DNA of 64,000 bases from Geodermatophilus nigrescens (GTDB lineage Bacteria > Actinomycetota > Actinomycetes > Mycobacteriales > Geodermatophilaceae), in NCBI RefSeq assembly GCF_900129495.1, contig NZ_FQVX01000003.1, forward strand, positions 868,001 through 932,000, in the 5' to 3' direction. A program made the translations under genes and the position numbers. Positions 16,710 through 25,195 of the stretch are shown one piece after another. Under the pieces are notes generated by a model. That model saw nothing but the letters and a program-made list of their open reading frames with translations, was not told the origin of the DNA and did not search any database. Each line of letters begins with the position of its first letter. The first letter of the stretch is position 1.

Positions 16710-17624
16710 TCAGCCGAGCTGCTCCGCCCGGCCGCGCACCGCGGTGAGGAAGGCGGCCAGGGCCGGGGGAGCGGGCTGGTCGCGGGTGAGCAGCACGAGC
16801 CGGCGCCGGACGGCGGCCCCGGCGACGTCGCGCACGGCCAGCGCCGGGTCGCCCCCGGGCAGGGTGAGCGCGGGGAGCAGGGCAACGGCGCCGGTGCGGC
16901 GCACGAGCTCGAGCTGGACGTCGGCGTCGTCGGACCGGTGCCGCAGGTCCGGCTCGAACCCGCCCAGGGAGCGGCAGGCGCCGACGACCAGCGCCGTGTG
17001 CCCGGTCCCGGCGCCGGAGGCCGCCCAGGCGTCGTCGCGCAGGTGCGCCAGGGCGACCGGGCCTCCCGGGACGGCCGCGGGGTGGTCGGCGGGCAGGACG
17101 AGGTGCAGCGGCTCCTCGTGCAGCACGGCGAACCGCAGCCCCGCCGGCCGCGGGCGCGGGTGGCCGTCGTACTCGTCGCTGACGACGACGTCGAGGCTGC
17201 CCGACCGCAGCTCCGGCAGCGCCTGCTCGAGCTCCAGCTCCGACACCTCGACCCGCACCCGCGGGTGCTCGCCGCGCATGCCGGCCACCGCGGGGACGAG
17301 CAGGTGGCGGGTGGCCGACTGCAGGCCGCCCGCCCGGACCGTGCCGCGGACCTCGCCGCCGAACGCCGCGAGGTCCGCGCGCGCCGCCTCGGCCGCGGCG
17401 AGCAGGACCCCGGCGTGCCGGGCGAGGAGGCGCCCGGCGTCGGTGAGGCGCACGCCCCGGCCCGCCCTCTCCAGCAGCGGCGTGCCGGCCTCCCGCTCCA
17501 GGACCGCCAGCTGCTGCGAGATCGCCGACGGCGTGTAGCCCAGCGCGGCGGCCACGGCGCCGAGGGTGCCGCGCAGCTCCAGCTCCCGCAGCACGCGTAG
17601 CCGGCGGAGATCGAACTCGACCAT
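16710..17624 (-). CDS. LysR family transcriptional regulator
   Basis: 304 residues from ATG 17624. TAGCGT lies 6 nt upstream, so the transcript is probably leaderless. The N-terminal HTH covers residues ~1-62 (LRRLRVLRELELRGTLGAVA, then LGYTPSAISQQL). A typical LysR effector domain follows (~88-295). It is divergent from the EamA transporter gene with a 52-nt shared gap, so control of that exporter is the simplest expectation. Effector unknown. Confidence 0.88.
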   Translation of the reverse strand: MVEFDLRRLRVLRELELRGTLGAVAAALGYTPSAISQQLAVLEREAGTPLLERAGRGVRLTDAGRLLARHAGVLLAAAEAARADLAAFGGEVRGTVRAGGLQSATRHLLVPAVAGMRGEHPRVRVEVSELELEQALPELRSGSLDVVVSDEYDGHPRPRPAGLRFAVLHEEPLHLVLPADHPAAVPGGPVALAHLRDDAWAASGAGTGHTALVVGACRSLGGFEPDLRHRSDDADVQLELVRRTGAVALLPALTLPGGDPALAVRDVAGAAVRRRLVLLTRDQPAPPALAAFLTAVRGRAEQLG

Positions 17625-17630
17625 GCAGGG

Positions 17631-17636
17631 ACGCTA
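17631..17636 (-). promoter_or_regulatory. Putative -10 element, leaderless lysR
   Basis: TAGCGT read on the minus strand, 6-nt spacer, then ATG 17624. The identical hexamer and spacing precede the hydrolase at 10825. Confidence 0.5.
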
Positions 17637-17676
17637 ACCAGTGCGGTCCACGAACCGTCGCTGGAGCTGACGGGAC

Positions 17677-18621
17677 GTGCGGGCGAGGCTGTCCGGCGTG
17701 GGTCTCGCACTGTGCCTGCTGTCGGCGGCCTGCTTCGGCGCGATGGGGGTGTTCGGCAAGCTCGCCTACGCCGCCGGGGTCGGGCCCGAGGCGCTCCTCG
17801 CGCTGCGGTTCCTCCTCGCCGCGCTGCTGCTGGCCGGCGTCCTCGCGCTGCGGCCCGGCCTGCGGTCAGGCGGCCCGGGGCCGCGGCGGCCGCTCGGCCG
17901 GCGGCTCCTGCTGACCGCCCTGGCGCTCGGCGCCGTCGGGTACGCCACCCAGGCCACCCTCTACTTCACCGCACTCGAGCGGATCGACGCCTCGCTGGTG
18001 GCGCTCGTGCTCTACACCTATCCGGCGCTCGTCACGCTGGCCGCGGTGCTGCTCGGCCGCGACCGGCTGACCCCGGCGCGCGCCGCGGCGCTGCTGGTCG
18101 CGTCCGGCGGGACGCTGCTGGTCCTGCTCGGCGCCGGCGGCGTGCGGTTCGACGGCACGGGCGTGGCCCTCGCCTTCGGCGCCGCCGTCACCTACACCTG
18201 CTACATCCTCGTGGCCGACACGGTGGTGCACCGGCTGGCGCCGGTGGTGCTGTCCGCGCTGGTGATGGCCGGCGCCGCCGTGGCGCTCACCGGCCGGGCG
18301 ATCGCCGGCGGCGGGCTGGACCTCGGCTTCGGGCCGGCCGGGTGGCTGTGGGTCGGCTGCATCGCCGTCGTGTCGACCGTCGTCGCGATGCTGGCCTTCT
18401 TCGCCGGCCTGCGCCGCACCGGCCCGTCGACCGCGGCCATCCTGTCCACCGCCGAGCCCCTCGTCACCGCGGCGCTGGCCGCCGTGACGCTGGGGGAGTC
18501 CCTGACGCCGGTCCAGCTCGCCGGCGGCCTGCTGGTGCTGGCGTCCGTGGTGGTCGTGCAGCTGCGCCCGCGCCGCCGGACGGCCCTCCCGGCGGAGGCC
18601 CCGGCGGCCGCCGTGTCCTGA
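17677..18621 (+). CDS. EamA/DMT superfamily transporter (RhaT-like)
   Basis: 314 residues with ten predicted transmembrane helices in two five-helix EamA repeats (e.g. CLLSAACFGAMGVFGKLAYA at the start and LGESLTPVQLAGGLLVLASV at the end). Drug/metabolite transporters of this kind export amino acids or small metabolites across the cytoplasmic membrane. The start could also be GTG 17698, seven codons later. Divergent from a LysR gene, a common regulator-exporter arrangement. Confidence 0.85.
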   Translation: MRARLSGVGLALCLLSAACFGAMGVFGKLAYAAGVGPEALLALRFLLAALLLAGVLALRPGLRSGGPGPRRPLGRRLLLTALALGAVGYATQATLYFTALERIDASLVALVLYTYPALVTLAAVLLGRDRLTPARAAALLVASGGTLLVLLGAGGVRFDGTGVALAFGAAVTYTCYILVADTVVHRLAPVVLSALVMAGAAVALTGRAIAGGGLDLGFGPAGWLWVGCIAVVSTVVAMLAFFAGLRRTGPSTAAILSTAEPLVTAALAAVTLGESLTPVQLAGGLLVLASVVVVQLRPRRRTALPAEAPAAAVS

Positions 18622-18629
18622 CCGGTGGG

Positions 18630-18830
18630 TCAGCGTCCCTGTTGGCGCCGGGCGACGAGGACGAGCACGCCGAGCACCAGGGCCAGGGGCGCCCACGCCG
18701 GCAGCGCGAAACCGCCCAGCAGCAGCTGCGCGACGCCGAGGAGGAGCTGGAAGGCCAGCCAGAACCCGACCAGCAGGACGAGCCAGTAGAGCACCGGGCG
18801 CTCGGAGCGCAGGCGGTTGAGGTAGTCCAT
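18630..18830 (-). CDS. Small two-helix membrane protein
   Basis: 66 residues from ATG 18830 with a very good ribosome site (gaggagggg). A short charged start (MDYLNRLRSERPVLYW) is followed by two hydrophobic helices (~15-35 and ~43-60) and the tail ARRQQGR. No family recognised. It lies between the EamA gene (convergent) and the RsbW-like kinase gene (same strand, 121 nt upstream). Confidence 0.65.
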   Translation of the reverse strand: MDYLNRLRSERPVLYWLVLLVGFWLAFQLLLGVAQLLLGGFALPAWAPLALVLGVLVLVARRQQGR

Positions 18831-18951
18831 GTCCCCTCCTCGGGCGCGCGCCGGGGGCGGGCGCGTCGTCCGGAGAGCACAACGCCGGGCCGGGCGTCCC
18901 GCGTTCCTGGCCCGCCGGGGGTCCTCCTCCCGAGGGGTGCCGGCCCTCCGG

Positions 18952-19371
18952 TCAGCCCCGGGACAGGCAGGCCCAGACGTGCTTGCGGCCGTCGTGGACG
19001 TCCCAGCCGCACGCGACCGACAGGTCGGCCACCAGGTTGAGGCCCATCCCGCCCTGCGCGGGGTCCCGCCCCGTCGCCGGCTCCGGCGCGCACTCGGGCG
19101 CGGCGTCGCTGACGGCGAGCAGCAGGTCGTCCGCCGAGGACGCGACGCTCACGCGCACGGGCGGGAGCCCGTGCCGCAGGCCGTTCGACGCCAGCTCGTC
19201 GAGGGTCAGGAGCAGCTCGTCGAGCAGGTCGGGGTCACTCGTCACGGCGGGCAGCCAGTCCCGCAGCCCGGCGCGCATGGTGCGCAGCTGTGCCGCGGAG
19301 GCGAGTTCGTAGTCGTAGCGGGATCCCGTGGTCTCGGGGCAGGGCCGTCGCGGCCAGGTGCGTGCGGTCAT
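18952..19371 (-). CDS. RsbW-like ATP-binding protein (anti-sigma kinase family)
   Basis: 139 residues. The GHKL/HATPase fold shows an N box with Glu and Asn in TLDELASNGLRHG (~58-70), a G1-type Asp in AVSDAAPE and a G2 glycine motif GGMGLNLVADL. These are the standard signs of the stand-alone serine kinase/anti-sigma factors of actinobacteria. No sigma factor or STAS partner is adjacent. The PAS-SpoIIE-STAS protein 4 kb away is a possible functional neighbour (inference). Cytosolic. Confidence 0.83.
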   Translation of the reverse strand: MTARTWPRRPCPETTGSRYDYELASAAQLRTMRAGLRDWLPAVTSDPDLLDELLLTLDELASNGLRHGLPPVRVSVASSADDLLLAVSDAAPECAPEPATGRDPAQGGMGLNLVADLSVACGWDVHDGRKHVWACLSRG

Positions 19372-19457
19372 CGGCTCGTTCCGGTCGGCGTCGTCCGATA
19401 CCGCTGTTCCCCGTCCCGGAGATCGGCAACCCCCCGGTGCCGTCCGCTACCGGCGCG

Positions 19458-20504
19458 TCACGCCAGGGTGGCCGTGTCGATCACGAAGCGGTAGCGCACG
19501 TCGGAGGCCACCACCCGGTCGAAGGCCTCGTCCACGCGGTCCACGCCGATCGTCTCGACCTCCGCGGCGATGCCGTGCGCGGCGCAGAAGTCGAGCATCT
19601 CCTGGGTCTCGCGGATGCCGCCGATGTTGGACGCGGCGTAGGAGAGGCGACGCATGAGCAGCGAGGCGACGTCCAGCGACTGCGGGTGCTCGGGGATCCC
19701 GAGGTTGACCAGCGTGCCGTCCACGTCGAGCAGGGACAGGTACGCGTCGACGTCGACCGACGCGCTGACGGTGTTGAGGACGAGGTCGAACGAGCCCGCC
19801 AGGCGGGCGAAGGTGTCCGGGGCGCTCGTGGCGGCGTAGTGGCCCGCCCCCAGGCGCAGGCCGTCCTCCTGCTTCCGCAGGGACTGGGACAGCACCGTGA
19901 CCTCGGCTCCGAGCGCGGCGGCGACCTGGACGGCCACGTGCCCCAGCCCACCCAGCCCGACGACGGCGACCCGGGTCCCCGGGCCCGCTCCCCAGTGGCG
20001 CAGCGGGGAGTAGACGGTGACGCCCGCGCACAGCAGCGGGGCGGCCACGTCGAGCGCCAGGCCGTCGGGGATGCGCAGGACGAAGTCCTCCGTGACGACG
20101 ATGCCCTCGGCGTAGCCGCCCTGGGTGGGCCGCCCGTCCCGCCCGGTGCTCGAGTAGGTCTCGACGTAGCCCTCGGTGCAGAACTGCTCGTCCCCGCGCC
20201 GGCAGTAGCGGCACTCCCGGCAGGAGTCGACGAGACAGCCGACGCCGACGCGGTCGCCGACGCGGAACCGGCTCACCTCGGCGCCGACCTCGGCCACCAC
20301 CCCGGCGATCTCGTGACCGAGGACGACGGGGTAGCGCGTGGCGCCCCACTCGCTGCGCGCGGTGTGGATGTCGGAGTGGCAGATGCCGACGTACCGGATG
20401 TCGATGCGCACGTCGCGGGGGCCGACGTCCCGCAGGTCGATCGTCGTCGGCGCCAGCGGATCGGTGGGCGACGTGGCGGCGTAGGCGCGGACGGTGGTGG
20501 GCAC
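19458..20504 (-). CDS. Zinc-dependent alcohol dehydrogenase (CAD/YahK type)
   Basis: 348 residues from GTG 20504 (ribosome site ctggaggaccc). Catalytic zinc ligands are in GICHSDIH and GHEIAG. The structural zinc cluster is [15 protein letters not shown]. The cofactor motif is [20 protein letters not shown]. Residues 210-215 ([10 protein letters not shown]) resemble the NADPH-preferring cinnamyl-alcohol-dehydrogenase group. It oxidises or reduces primary alcohols/aldehydes. The gene is divergent from the leader peptide/tauD operon; the 70-nt gap holds both starts. Confidence 0.9.
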   Translation of the reverse strand: MPTTVRAYAATSPTDPLAPTTIDLRDVGPRDVRIDIRYVGICHSDIHTARSEWGATRYPVVLGHEIAGVVAEVGAEVSRFRVGDRVGVGCLVDSCRECRYCRRGDEQFCTEGYVETYSSTGRDGRPTQGGYAEGIVVTEDFVLRIPDGLALDVAAPLLCAGVTVYSPLRHWGAGPGTRVAVVGLGGLGHVAVQVAAALGAEVTVLSQSLRKQEDGLRLGAGHYAATSAPDTFARLAGSFDLVLNTVSASVDVDAYLSLLDVDGTLVNLGIPEHPQSLDVASLLMRRLSYAASNIGGIRETQEMLDFCAAHGIAAEVETIGVDRVDEAFDRVVASDVRYRFVIDTATLA

Positions 20505-20561
20505 GGGTCCTCCAGGGGGCGGGACGAGGGCACCCGCGTGTCGCCGGACCCGATCGACCGC

Positions 20562-20567
20562 TACGGT
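20562..20567 (+). promoter_or_regulatory. Putative -10 element of the leader peptide/tauD operon
   Basis: TACGGT followed by 7 nt and the ATG of the leader peptide (20575), so the leader peptide mRNA is probably leaderless. Confidence 0.5.
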
Positions 20568-20574
20568 AATCCCC

Positions 20575-20664
20575 ATGCAGTCGGTCGGGATTGTGCGGTT
20601 GGCGCTCGTCGAGCGCCGGCACGTCGACCTGCTGCGGTGCGCGAGCGCGCTCTGTCGGGCCTGA
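20575..20664 (+). CDS. Leader peptide, sulfur-type attenuator candidate
   Basis: 29 codons from ATG 20575 to TGA 20664. The core [16 protein letters not shown] is the pattern of short actinobacterial leader peptides (RxHVDLxRxxSxxC) that precede sulfur uptake and assimilation genes. Cysteines are at residues 22 and 27, near the end where ribosome stalling would matter. It ends 45 nt before a TauD-type dioxygenase, a sulfur-scavenging enzyme. The peptide probably senses cysteine supply by translation-linked control of the downstream operon. No clear competing hairpins are visible by eye. Confidence 0.72.
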   Translation: MQSVGIVRLALVERRHVDLLRCASALCRA

Positions 20665-20709
20665 GGACCGTCCCCCGTCCCGTCCAGCCGCATCCCCCGG
20701 AGTCCTCGC

Positions 20710-21609
20710 ATGACCCTGCTCGCCGCAGCCCCGACCCAGCCCGCCGACGTCCACGCCGACGTCGCCGCCCTCGAGCTCGAGCGCCTCGAGCCCACCATCG
20801 GCGCCCGCGTCCACGGCCTCGACCTCGCCCGCGCCACCGACGAGCAGGTCCGGGCCGTCCGGGCCGCGCTCGCCGAGTACAAGGTGCTGTTCTTCGCCGG
20901 CCAGCACGACCTGCACCCCGACGGCCAGATCGCGCTGGGCCGCCGGCTCGGCGAGGTCACCGAGTCGCACCCCGTCGTCCCGGGCGTCGACCAGGAGCAC
21001 CCCGAGATCTACGCGCTGGACAGCGCCACCGGCGGGTTCGCCGACATCTGGCACACCGACGTCACCTTCGTCCGCCGGCCCCCGCTCGGGTCGGTGCTGC
21101 GCGCCGTCGTCCTCCCGCCCACCGGTGGCGACACCCAGTGGGCCGACCTGGAGCTCGCCTACCGCTCCCTGTCCGAGCCGGTGCAGCGGCTGGCCGACCA
21201 GCTCGTCGCGGTGCACGACGGCACCCGCGAGTTCGGCTACTACATCGCCCAGCGCGAGGAGCGCACGAAGTGGGAGGGCGAGGAGTACCGCGCCCTCGTC
21301 CCGGTCGCCCACCCGGTCGTCCGCGTGCACCCCGAGACCGGCCGCAAGGGGCTGTTCGTCAACCCGGGCTTCGTGTCGCACATCGAGGGCGTGTCCGACG
21401 CCGAGAGCCGGTACCTCCTCGACCTCTTCTACGCGCACATCACCAAGCCGGAGCACGTCGTCCGGCACCGCTGGTCGGTCGGCGACGTCGTGATGTGGGA
21501 CAACCGCTCGACGGTGCACTACGCCAACCGCGACTACGGCGACCAGCGCCGTGTCATGCACCGCATCACGCTGCGCGGCGACGCCCCGGTCGGTCCCTCC
21601 GCCGGGTGA
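20710..21609 (+). CDS. TauD/TfdA family Fe(II)/2-oxoglutarate dioxygenase
   Basis: 299 residues. The iron-binding facial triad is visible: His and Asp in IWHTDVTF (residues ~117-124) and the distal His in VMHRITLRG near the C-terminus, followed by the 2-oxoglutarate-binding Arg. VDNR-like [12 protein letters not shown] is diagnostic for TauD. The family oxidises taurine, other sulfonates or related substrates to release sulfite. The leader peptide upstream supports a sulfur role. The next gene is a betaine-type ABC transporter, so the substrate may be an N-methylated or quaternary sulfur compound (inference). Confidence 0.87.
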   Translation: MTLLAAAPTQPADVHADVAALELERLEPTIGARVHGLDLARATDEQVRAVRAALAEYKVLFFAGQHDLHPDGQIALGRRLGEVTESHPVVPGVDQEHPEIYALDSATGGFADIWHTDVTFVRRPPLGSVLRAVVLPPTGGDTQWADLELAYRSLSEPVQRLADQLVAVHDGTREFGYYIAQREERTKWEGEEYRALVPVAHPVVRVHPETGRKGLFVNPGFVSHIEGVSDAESRYLLDLFYAHITKPEHVVRHRWSVGDVVMWDNRSTVHYANRDYGDQRRVMHRITLRGDAPVGPSAG

Positions 21610-21645
21610 CGGCGGGGCACCTCCGCCCAGCACGACCGCCGCCTC

Positions 21646-21680
21646 AGGCGCAGGCTCTTCCCAGAGAGGGGCCTGCGCCT
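21646..21680 (+). terminator. Hairpin between tauD and proX-like gene
   Basis: A 10-bp perfect stem (21646-21655 with 21671-21680) and a 15-nt loop in the 133-nt gap. No T-run. It may attenuate rather than end transcription into the transporter genes. Confidence 0.5.
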
Positions 21681-21742
21681 CGTCGCGCGCGCCTCCCTCC
21701 GCCGCGGCCTCCCGGGCCCGACGACCTCCAGGAAGAGACCCC

Positions 21743-22705
21743 ATGCAGCGCACGACCCTCCGGCCCCGCGCCTCCGCGGTGGCCCTCACCGCCGTCCTGG
21801 CCGCCGCCGTCGCCGGCTGCACGAGCGAGCAGCCCGACTCGGGCGCCGGTTCCGGCAGCGGCGACGGGATCACCGTCCAGACCGCGCAGTTCAGCTGGAC
21901 CGCGGCCGGCCTGACCACCGGCATCCTCGGTGAGATCGCCGCCGACAACCCCGACCTCGGGGTCGCCTCGCTCGCCACCACCCAGCTCGACCCGGCCGCC
22001 GCCTGGGCGGGCGCCCAGCGCGGTGACATCGACCTGCTCACCGAGGTCGCCCTGCCCAACCAGCAGGAGCTCGCCGACTCCGCCGCCGACCGCGTCGAGA
22101 TCGTGTCGGAGACCTACGGGGACGCCTCGCAGGGCTGGTTCGTCCCCGCGTACGCGCTGGAGCCGGGCGGCCCGCTCGAGGGGCTGACCAGCGTCACGCA
22201 GCTCGACGAGTACGCCGACCAGCTCGGGAACAAGTTCTACGACGCCGACCCCGGCTACATCACCACCGAGCAGAACGCCAAGCGCCTCGAGGGCTACGGC
22301 ATCGGGCTCGAGCACGTGGTGTCCAGCGAGGCCGCCGAGCTCGCGCAGCTGGCGAACAGCTACAGCCGCGAGGAGCCGATCGTGCTGTACCTGTACCACC
22401 CGCACGCGGTCTTCGCGCAGTACGACATGGTGCAGCTCGAGGAGCCCACGCCCTACAGCGACGGGTGCCTGACCACCGGCGACGGCGCCTGCGCGATGCC
22501 CTCCTACAGCGCCAACATCGCCGCCAGCGACGAGCTGCGCGAGCAGGCGCCGGCGTTCGTCGACCTGCTGACGGACTTCCGCATCTCCGTCGAGGAGATG
22601 GAGGAGATGCAGAAGCGGGTCGACGTCGACGGCGAGGACGTGGCCGCGGTGGCGCGCGACTGGGTGGACGCGAACGCCGACCAGATCGACGAGTGGATCG
22701 GCTGA
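21743..22705 (+). CDS. Betaine-type ABC transporter substrate-binding lipoprotein (ProX/OpuAC)
   Basis: 320 residues from ATG 21743 (ribosome site aggaaga). The lipobox AVAGC puts the lipidated Cys at 26, followed by a Ser/Gly-rich tether. The mature part is of the OpuAC/ProX type: ITVQTAQFSWTAAGLTTGIL, then DLLTEVALPNQQ, ending DWVDANADQIDEWIG. It should capture a quaternary ammonium-like ligand outside the membrane. The ligand is uncertain: the family covers glycine betaine, proline betaine and choline, and the sulfur betaine ergothioneine in some members. It is followed after one nucleotide by its ATPase. Confidence 0.83.
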   Translation: MQRTTLRPRASAVALTAVLAAAVAGCTSEQPDSGAGSGSGDGITVQTAQFSWTAAGLTTGILGEIAADNPDLGVASLATTQLDPAAAWAGAQRGDIDLLTEVALPNQQELADSAADRVEIVSETYGDASQGWFVPAYALEPGGPLEGLTSVTQLDEYADQLGNKFYDADPGYITTEQNAKRLEGYGIGLEHVVSSEAAELAQLANSYSREEPIVLYLYHPHAVFAQYDMVQLEEPTPYSDGCLTTGDGACAMPSYSANIAASDELREQAPAFVDLLTDFRISVEEMEEMQKRVDVDGEDVAAVARDWVDANADQIDEWIG

Positions 22706-22706
22706 C

Positions 22707-23915
22707 GTGACGGCCCCGGTGCTGCGGGTCACGGGCCTGACGAAGGTCTTCGGCGCGCGGGAGCAGGAGGCGCTGCGGCTGGCCGGCGAGGGGCTCGGGC
22801 GCGACGAGATCCTGCGCCGGACCGGCGCGACGCTCGCCGTGCACGACGTCGGCTTCGCCGTCGAGCGCGGTGAGCTGTTCGTCGTGATGGGCCTGTCGGG
22901 CTCGGGCAAGTCGACGCTGGTGCGGCTGCTCAACCGGCTGATCGAGCCGAGCGCCGGCACCGTCGAGGTCGAGGGCCGCGACCTGCGCGCGCTCGACGAC
23001 GCCGAGCTCCGGACGGTGCGCAACGAGAAGATCAGCATGGTCTTCCAGCACTTCGCGCTGCTGCCGCACCGGACGGTCCGGGAGAACGCCGCCTACGCGC
23101 TCAAGGTCCGCGGGGCGCCCGCGGCCGTGCAGCGCGAGCGCGCGGACTGGGCGCTGGAGACCGTCGGCCTCATCGACCGCGCCGGTGCCCGGCCCGAGGA
23201 GCTCTCCGGTGGCATGCGGCAGCGGGTCGGGCTGGCCCGGGCGCTGGCGGCCGACTCGGAGGTGCTGCTCATGGACGAGCCGTTCTCCGCCCTCGACCCG
23301 CTGATCCGCCGGGACATGCAGGACCTGCTCGAGCGGCTGCAGTCGGAGCTGGCCAAGACGATCGTGTTCATCACGCACGACCTCAACGAGGCCATGCGGC
23401 TCGGTGACCGGATCCTGATGCTCAAGGACGGCCGCACCGTCCAGCTGGGCACCGGTCCGGAGATCATCTCCGCGCCCGCGGACGACTACGTCGCCGACTT
23501 CACCTCCGACGTCGACCGGACCCGGGTGCTGACCGCCGGCGACCTGCTGCGCGAGCCACGGATGACCGCCCGGCTCGGCGACCCGCCGGGGGAGGTGCTG
23601 CGGCGGCTGGGCACCGCGGAGGCCAACGGCGTCTACGTCCTCGACGGCGACCGGCGGGTGGCCGGCGTCGCCCGGGACGACCTGCTGGCCCGCGCCGTGC
23701 AGGAGGGCCGCGACGCGCTCGGCCCCCGCGAGCTCGTCCCCGACTACGCGACGATCGGCGCCGACCGGCCCGTCGTGGACTTCGTGCACCTGGTCGGGCG
23801 GCACACGGTGCCCCTCGGCGTCCTCGACGACGACGGCCGGCTGCTCGGCGTCGTCCCGCGGGCCGCGGTGCTCGATGCCCTGTCGGCCGTCCCGGCCCGG
23901 GGGAGGCGGTCCTGA
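22707..23915 (+). CDS. Betaine-type ABC transporter ATP-binding protein with CBS region (ProV/OpuAA)
   Basis: 402 residues from GTG 22707. The extended N-terminus typical of ProV (EQEALRLAGEGLGRDEILRR) comes before Walker A GLSGSGKST. Signature LSGGMRQRVGLARAL and Walker B VLLMDEPFSALDP follow. Residues ~265-395 form a tandem CBS-like region (MTARLGDPPGEVLRR, DRPVVDFVHLVGRHTV), which in OpuA senses ionic strength or cyclic dinucleotides. The stop overlaps the permease start by one nucleotide. Confidence 0.88.
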   Translation: MTAPVLRVTGLTKVFGAREQEALRLAGEGLGRDEILRRTGATLAVHDVGFAVERGELFVVMGLSGSGKSTLVRLLNRLIEPSAGTVEVEGRDLRALDDAELRTVRNEKISMVFQHFALLPHRTVRENAAYALKVRGAPAAVQRERADWALETVGLIDRAGARPEELSGGMRQRVGLARALAADSEVLLMDEPFSALDPLIRRDMQDLLERLQSELAKTIVFITHDLNEAMRLGDRILMLKDGRTVQLGTGPEIISAPADDYVADFTSDVDRTRVLTAGDLLREPRMTARLGDPPGEVLRRLGTAEANGVYVLDGDRRVAGVARDDLLARAVQEGRDALGPRELVPDYATIGADRPVVDFVHLVGRHTVPLGVLDDDGRLLGVVPRAAVLDALSAVPARGRRS

Positions 23916-24862
23916 TGCCGCACGTCCCGCTCGGCCGGTGGGTGTCGGACCTCATCGACTGGCTGCTGGCCACGGTGCCGTGGCTCTTCGACGCCGTCTC
24001 GGCGGTCATGTCGGCGCTCGTCGAGGGCCTGACCGACCTGCTGGTCACCCCGCCGCCGGTGGTCTGGATCGTCGTCTTCGCCGTCGTCGCGCTGCTCCTG
24101 CGCGGACCCTGGCTGGCGCTCTACACCGTGCTGGCGTTCCTCCTGGTGGTGTCGCTCGAGCTGTGGGCCGAGACGATGCAGACCCTGGCGCTGGTCCTCG
24201 TCGCGGCGGTCATCGCGGCGGCGATCGGGGTCCCGCTGGGCATCCTCGCGGCCCGCAACCGTGCGGTGAGCGTCGTCGTCCGGCCGGTCCTGGACTTCAT
24301 GCAGACGACGCCGGTCTTCGTCTACCTGATCCCCGCCGTCTTCTTCTTCGGCGTCGGGGTGGTGCCGGGCGTGGTGGCCACGATCCTGTTCGCCATCCCA
24401 CCCGGGGTCCGGCTGACCGAGCTCGGCATCCGGCAGGTCGACCGCGAGGTCGTCGAGGCCGCGCGGGCGTTCGGCGCCCGGCCGGGGCAGGTGCTGCGCG
24501 AGGTGCAGCTGCCGCTGGCCCTGCCGTCGATCATGGCGGGCGTCAACCAGGTGATCATGCTGGCGCTGTCGATGGTGGTCACCGCGGGCCTGCTCGGGGC
24601 CGCGGGGCTCGGCGCGGTGGTGGTGCGGGCGGTGACCCAGCTCGACGTCGCCGCCGGCTTCGAGGGCGGCCTCGCCGTCGTGCTGCTGGCGATCTTCCTC
24701 GACCGGCTGACCGGGGCGTTCGGGCAGCGGGCCGCGCTGTCGCGCTTCCGCGCGGCGCGGGCGCAGCGCAGCCTGCGCGACCGGGAGCCGGCGGCGCAGG
24801 CGCCCGTCACGGGGGCCGCTCCGGCGGCCTCCCCGGCGCTGGAGACGGCGCCGGACCGCTGA
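23915..24862 (+). CDS. Betaine-type ABC transporter permease (ProW)
   Basis: 315 residues with about seven transmembrane helices. The EAA loop is EAARAFGARPGQVLREVQLP (residues ~183-202) followed by LALPSIMAGVNQVIMLALS, the ProW/OpuAB hallmark. The early YTVLAFLLVVSLELWAETMQ segment is also typical. It forms the membrane channel for the two preceding gene products. The C-terminal 40 residues are Ala/Arg-rich. A strong hairpin (24889-24926) closes the operon. Confidence 0.88.
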   Translation: MPHVPLGRWVSDLIDWLLATVPWLFDAVSAVMSALVEGLTDLLVTPPPVVWIVVFAVVALLLRGPWLALYTVLAFLLVVSLELWAETMQTLALVLVAAVIAAAIGVPLGILAARNRAVSVVVRPVLDFMQTTPVFVYLIPAVFFFGVGVVPGVVATILFAIPPGVRLTELGIRQVDREVVEAARAFGARPGQVLREVQLPLALPSIMAGVNQVIMLALSMVVTAGLLGAAGLGAVVVRAVTQLDVAAGFEGGLAVVLLAIFLDRLTGAFGQRAALSRFRAARAQRSLRDREPAAQAPVTGAAPAASPALETAPDR

Positions 24863-24888
24863 CGCGGTCGCCGCGGAGACCCGGAACC

Positions 24889-24926
24889 GAGAACGGCCCG
24901 GACGGAGGACCGTCCGGGCCGTTCTC
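24889..24926. terminator. Hairpin terminator, host copy (proW / former tRNA-Arg terminator)
   Basis: A 17-bp perfect stem (24889-24905 with 24910-24926) and a 4-nt loop. It ends the proW operon and lies next to the displaced tRNA-Arg 3' end, so on the minus strand it was probably the original tRNA terminator. The inner 32 nt are repeated at 32415-32446 with one loop change. Confidence 0.75.
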
Positions 24927-24932
24927 GCGTGG

Positions 24933-24978
24933 GTGCCCCCGGCAGGATTCGAACCTGCGCACCCGCCTCCGGAGGGCG
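24933..24978. repeat. Left attachment site (displaced tRNA-Arg 3' half)
   Basis: 46 bp identical to 32478-32523. It contains the anticodon loop, T arm and acceptor strand of tRNA-Arg but no 5' half, so it is not a functional tRNA gene. Confidence 0.85.
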
Positions 24979-25082
24979 TCCGGGGGGCCTTGTCTACCTC
25001 GCTAGGTACCGCGGATCTGGCTGCTGAGCAGCGCATATGCGGTTGGTCGTTACTGGTCGCAAGGGGCGGTTGCGGGCCGTTC

Positions 25083-25111
25083 TGCGGACTTCCTGCGGAC
25101 TCCCTGCGGAC
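25083..25111 (+). repeat. Arm-type integrase site candidates, left end
   Basis: Three copies of TGCGGAC at 25083, 25094 and 25105, spaced exactly 11 bp. A further TGCGGAC is at 25171 and a CGCGGAC variant at 25181. The same heptamer with the same 11-bp spacing occurs at the other end of the element (32387 and 32398). Confidence 0.6.
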
Positions 25112-25195
25112 CGTGAATCCTGGTGCTGGCGCCCGACAGTCGAGTGGTCCACGTCCAGCGGGCAGAGGCCTGCGGACTGGCGCGGACTAGCCGGG

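Noticed and set aside
24940-25005. Frame reading RQDSNLRTRLRRA near both attachment sites
   Set aside because: This peptide is the translation of the tRNA-Arg sequence, a frequent false ORF.
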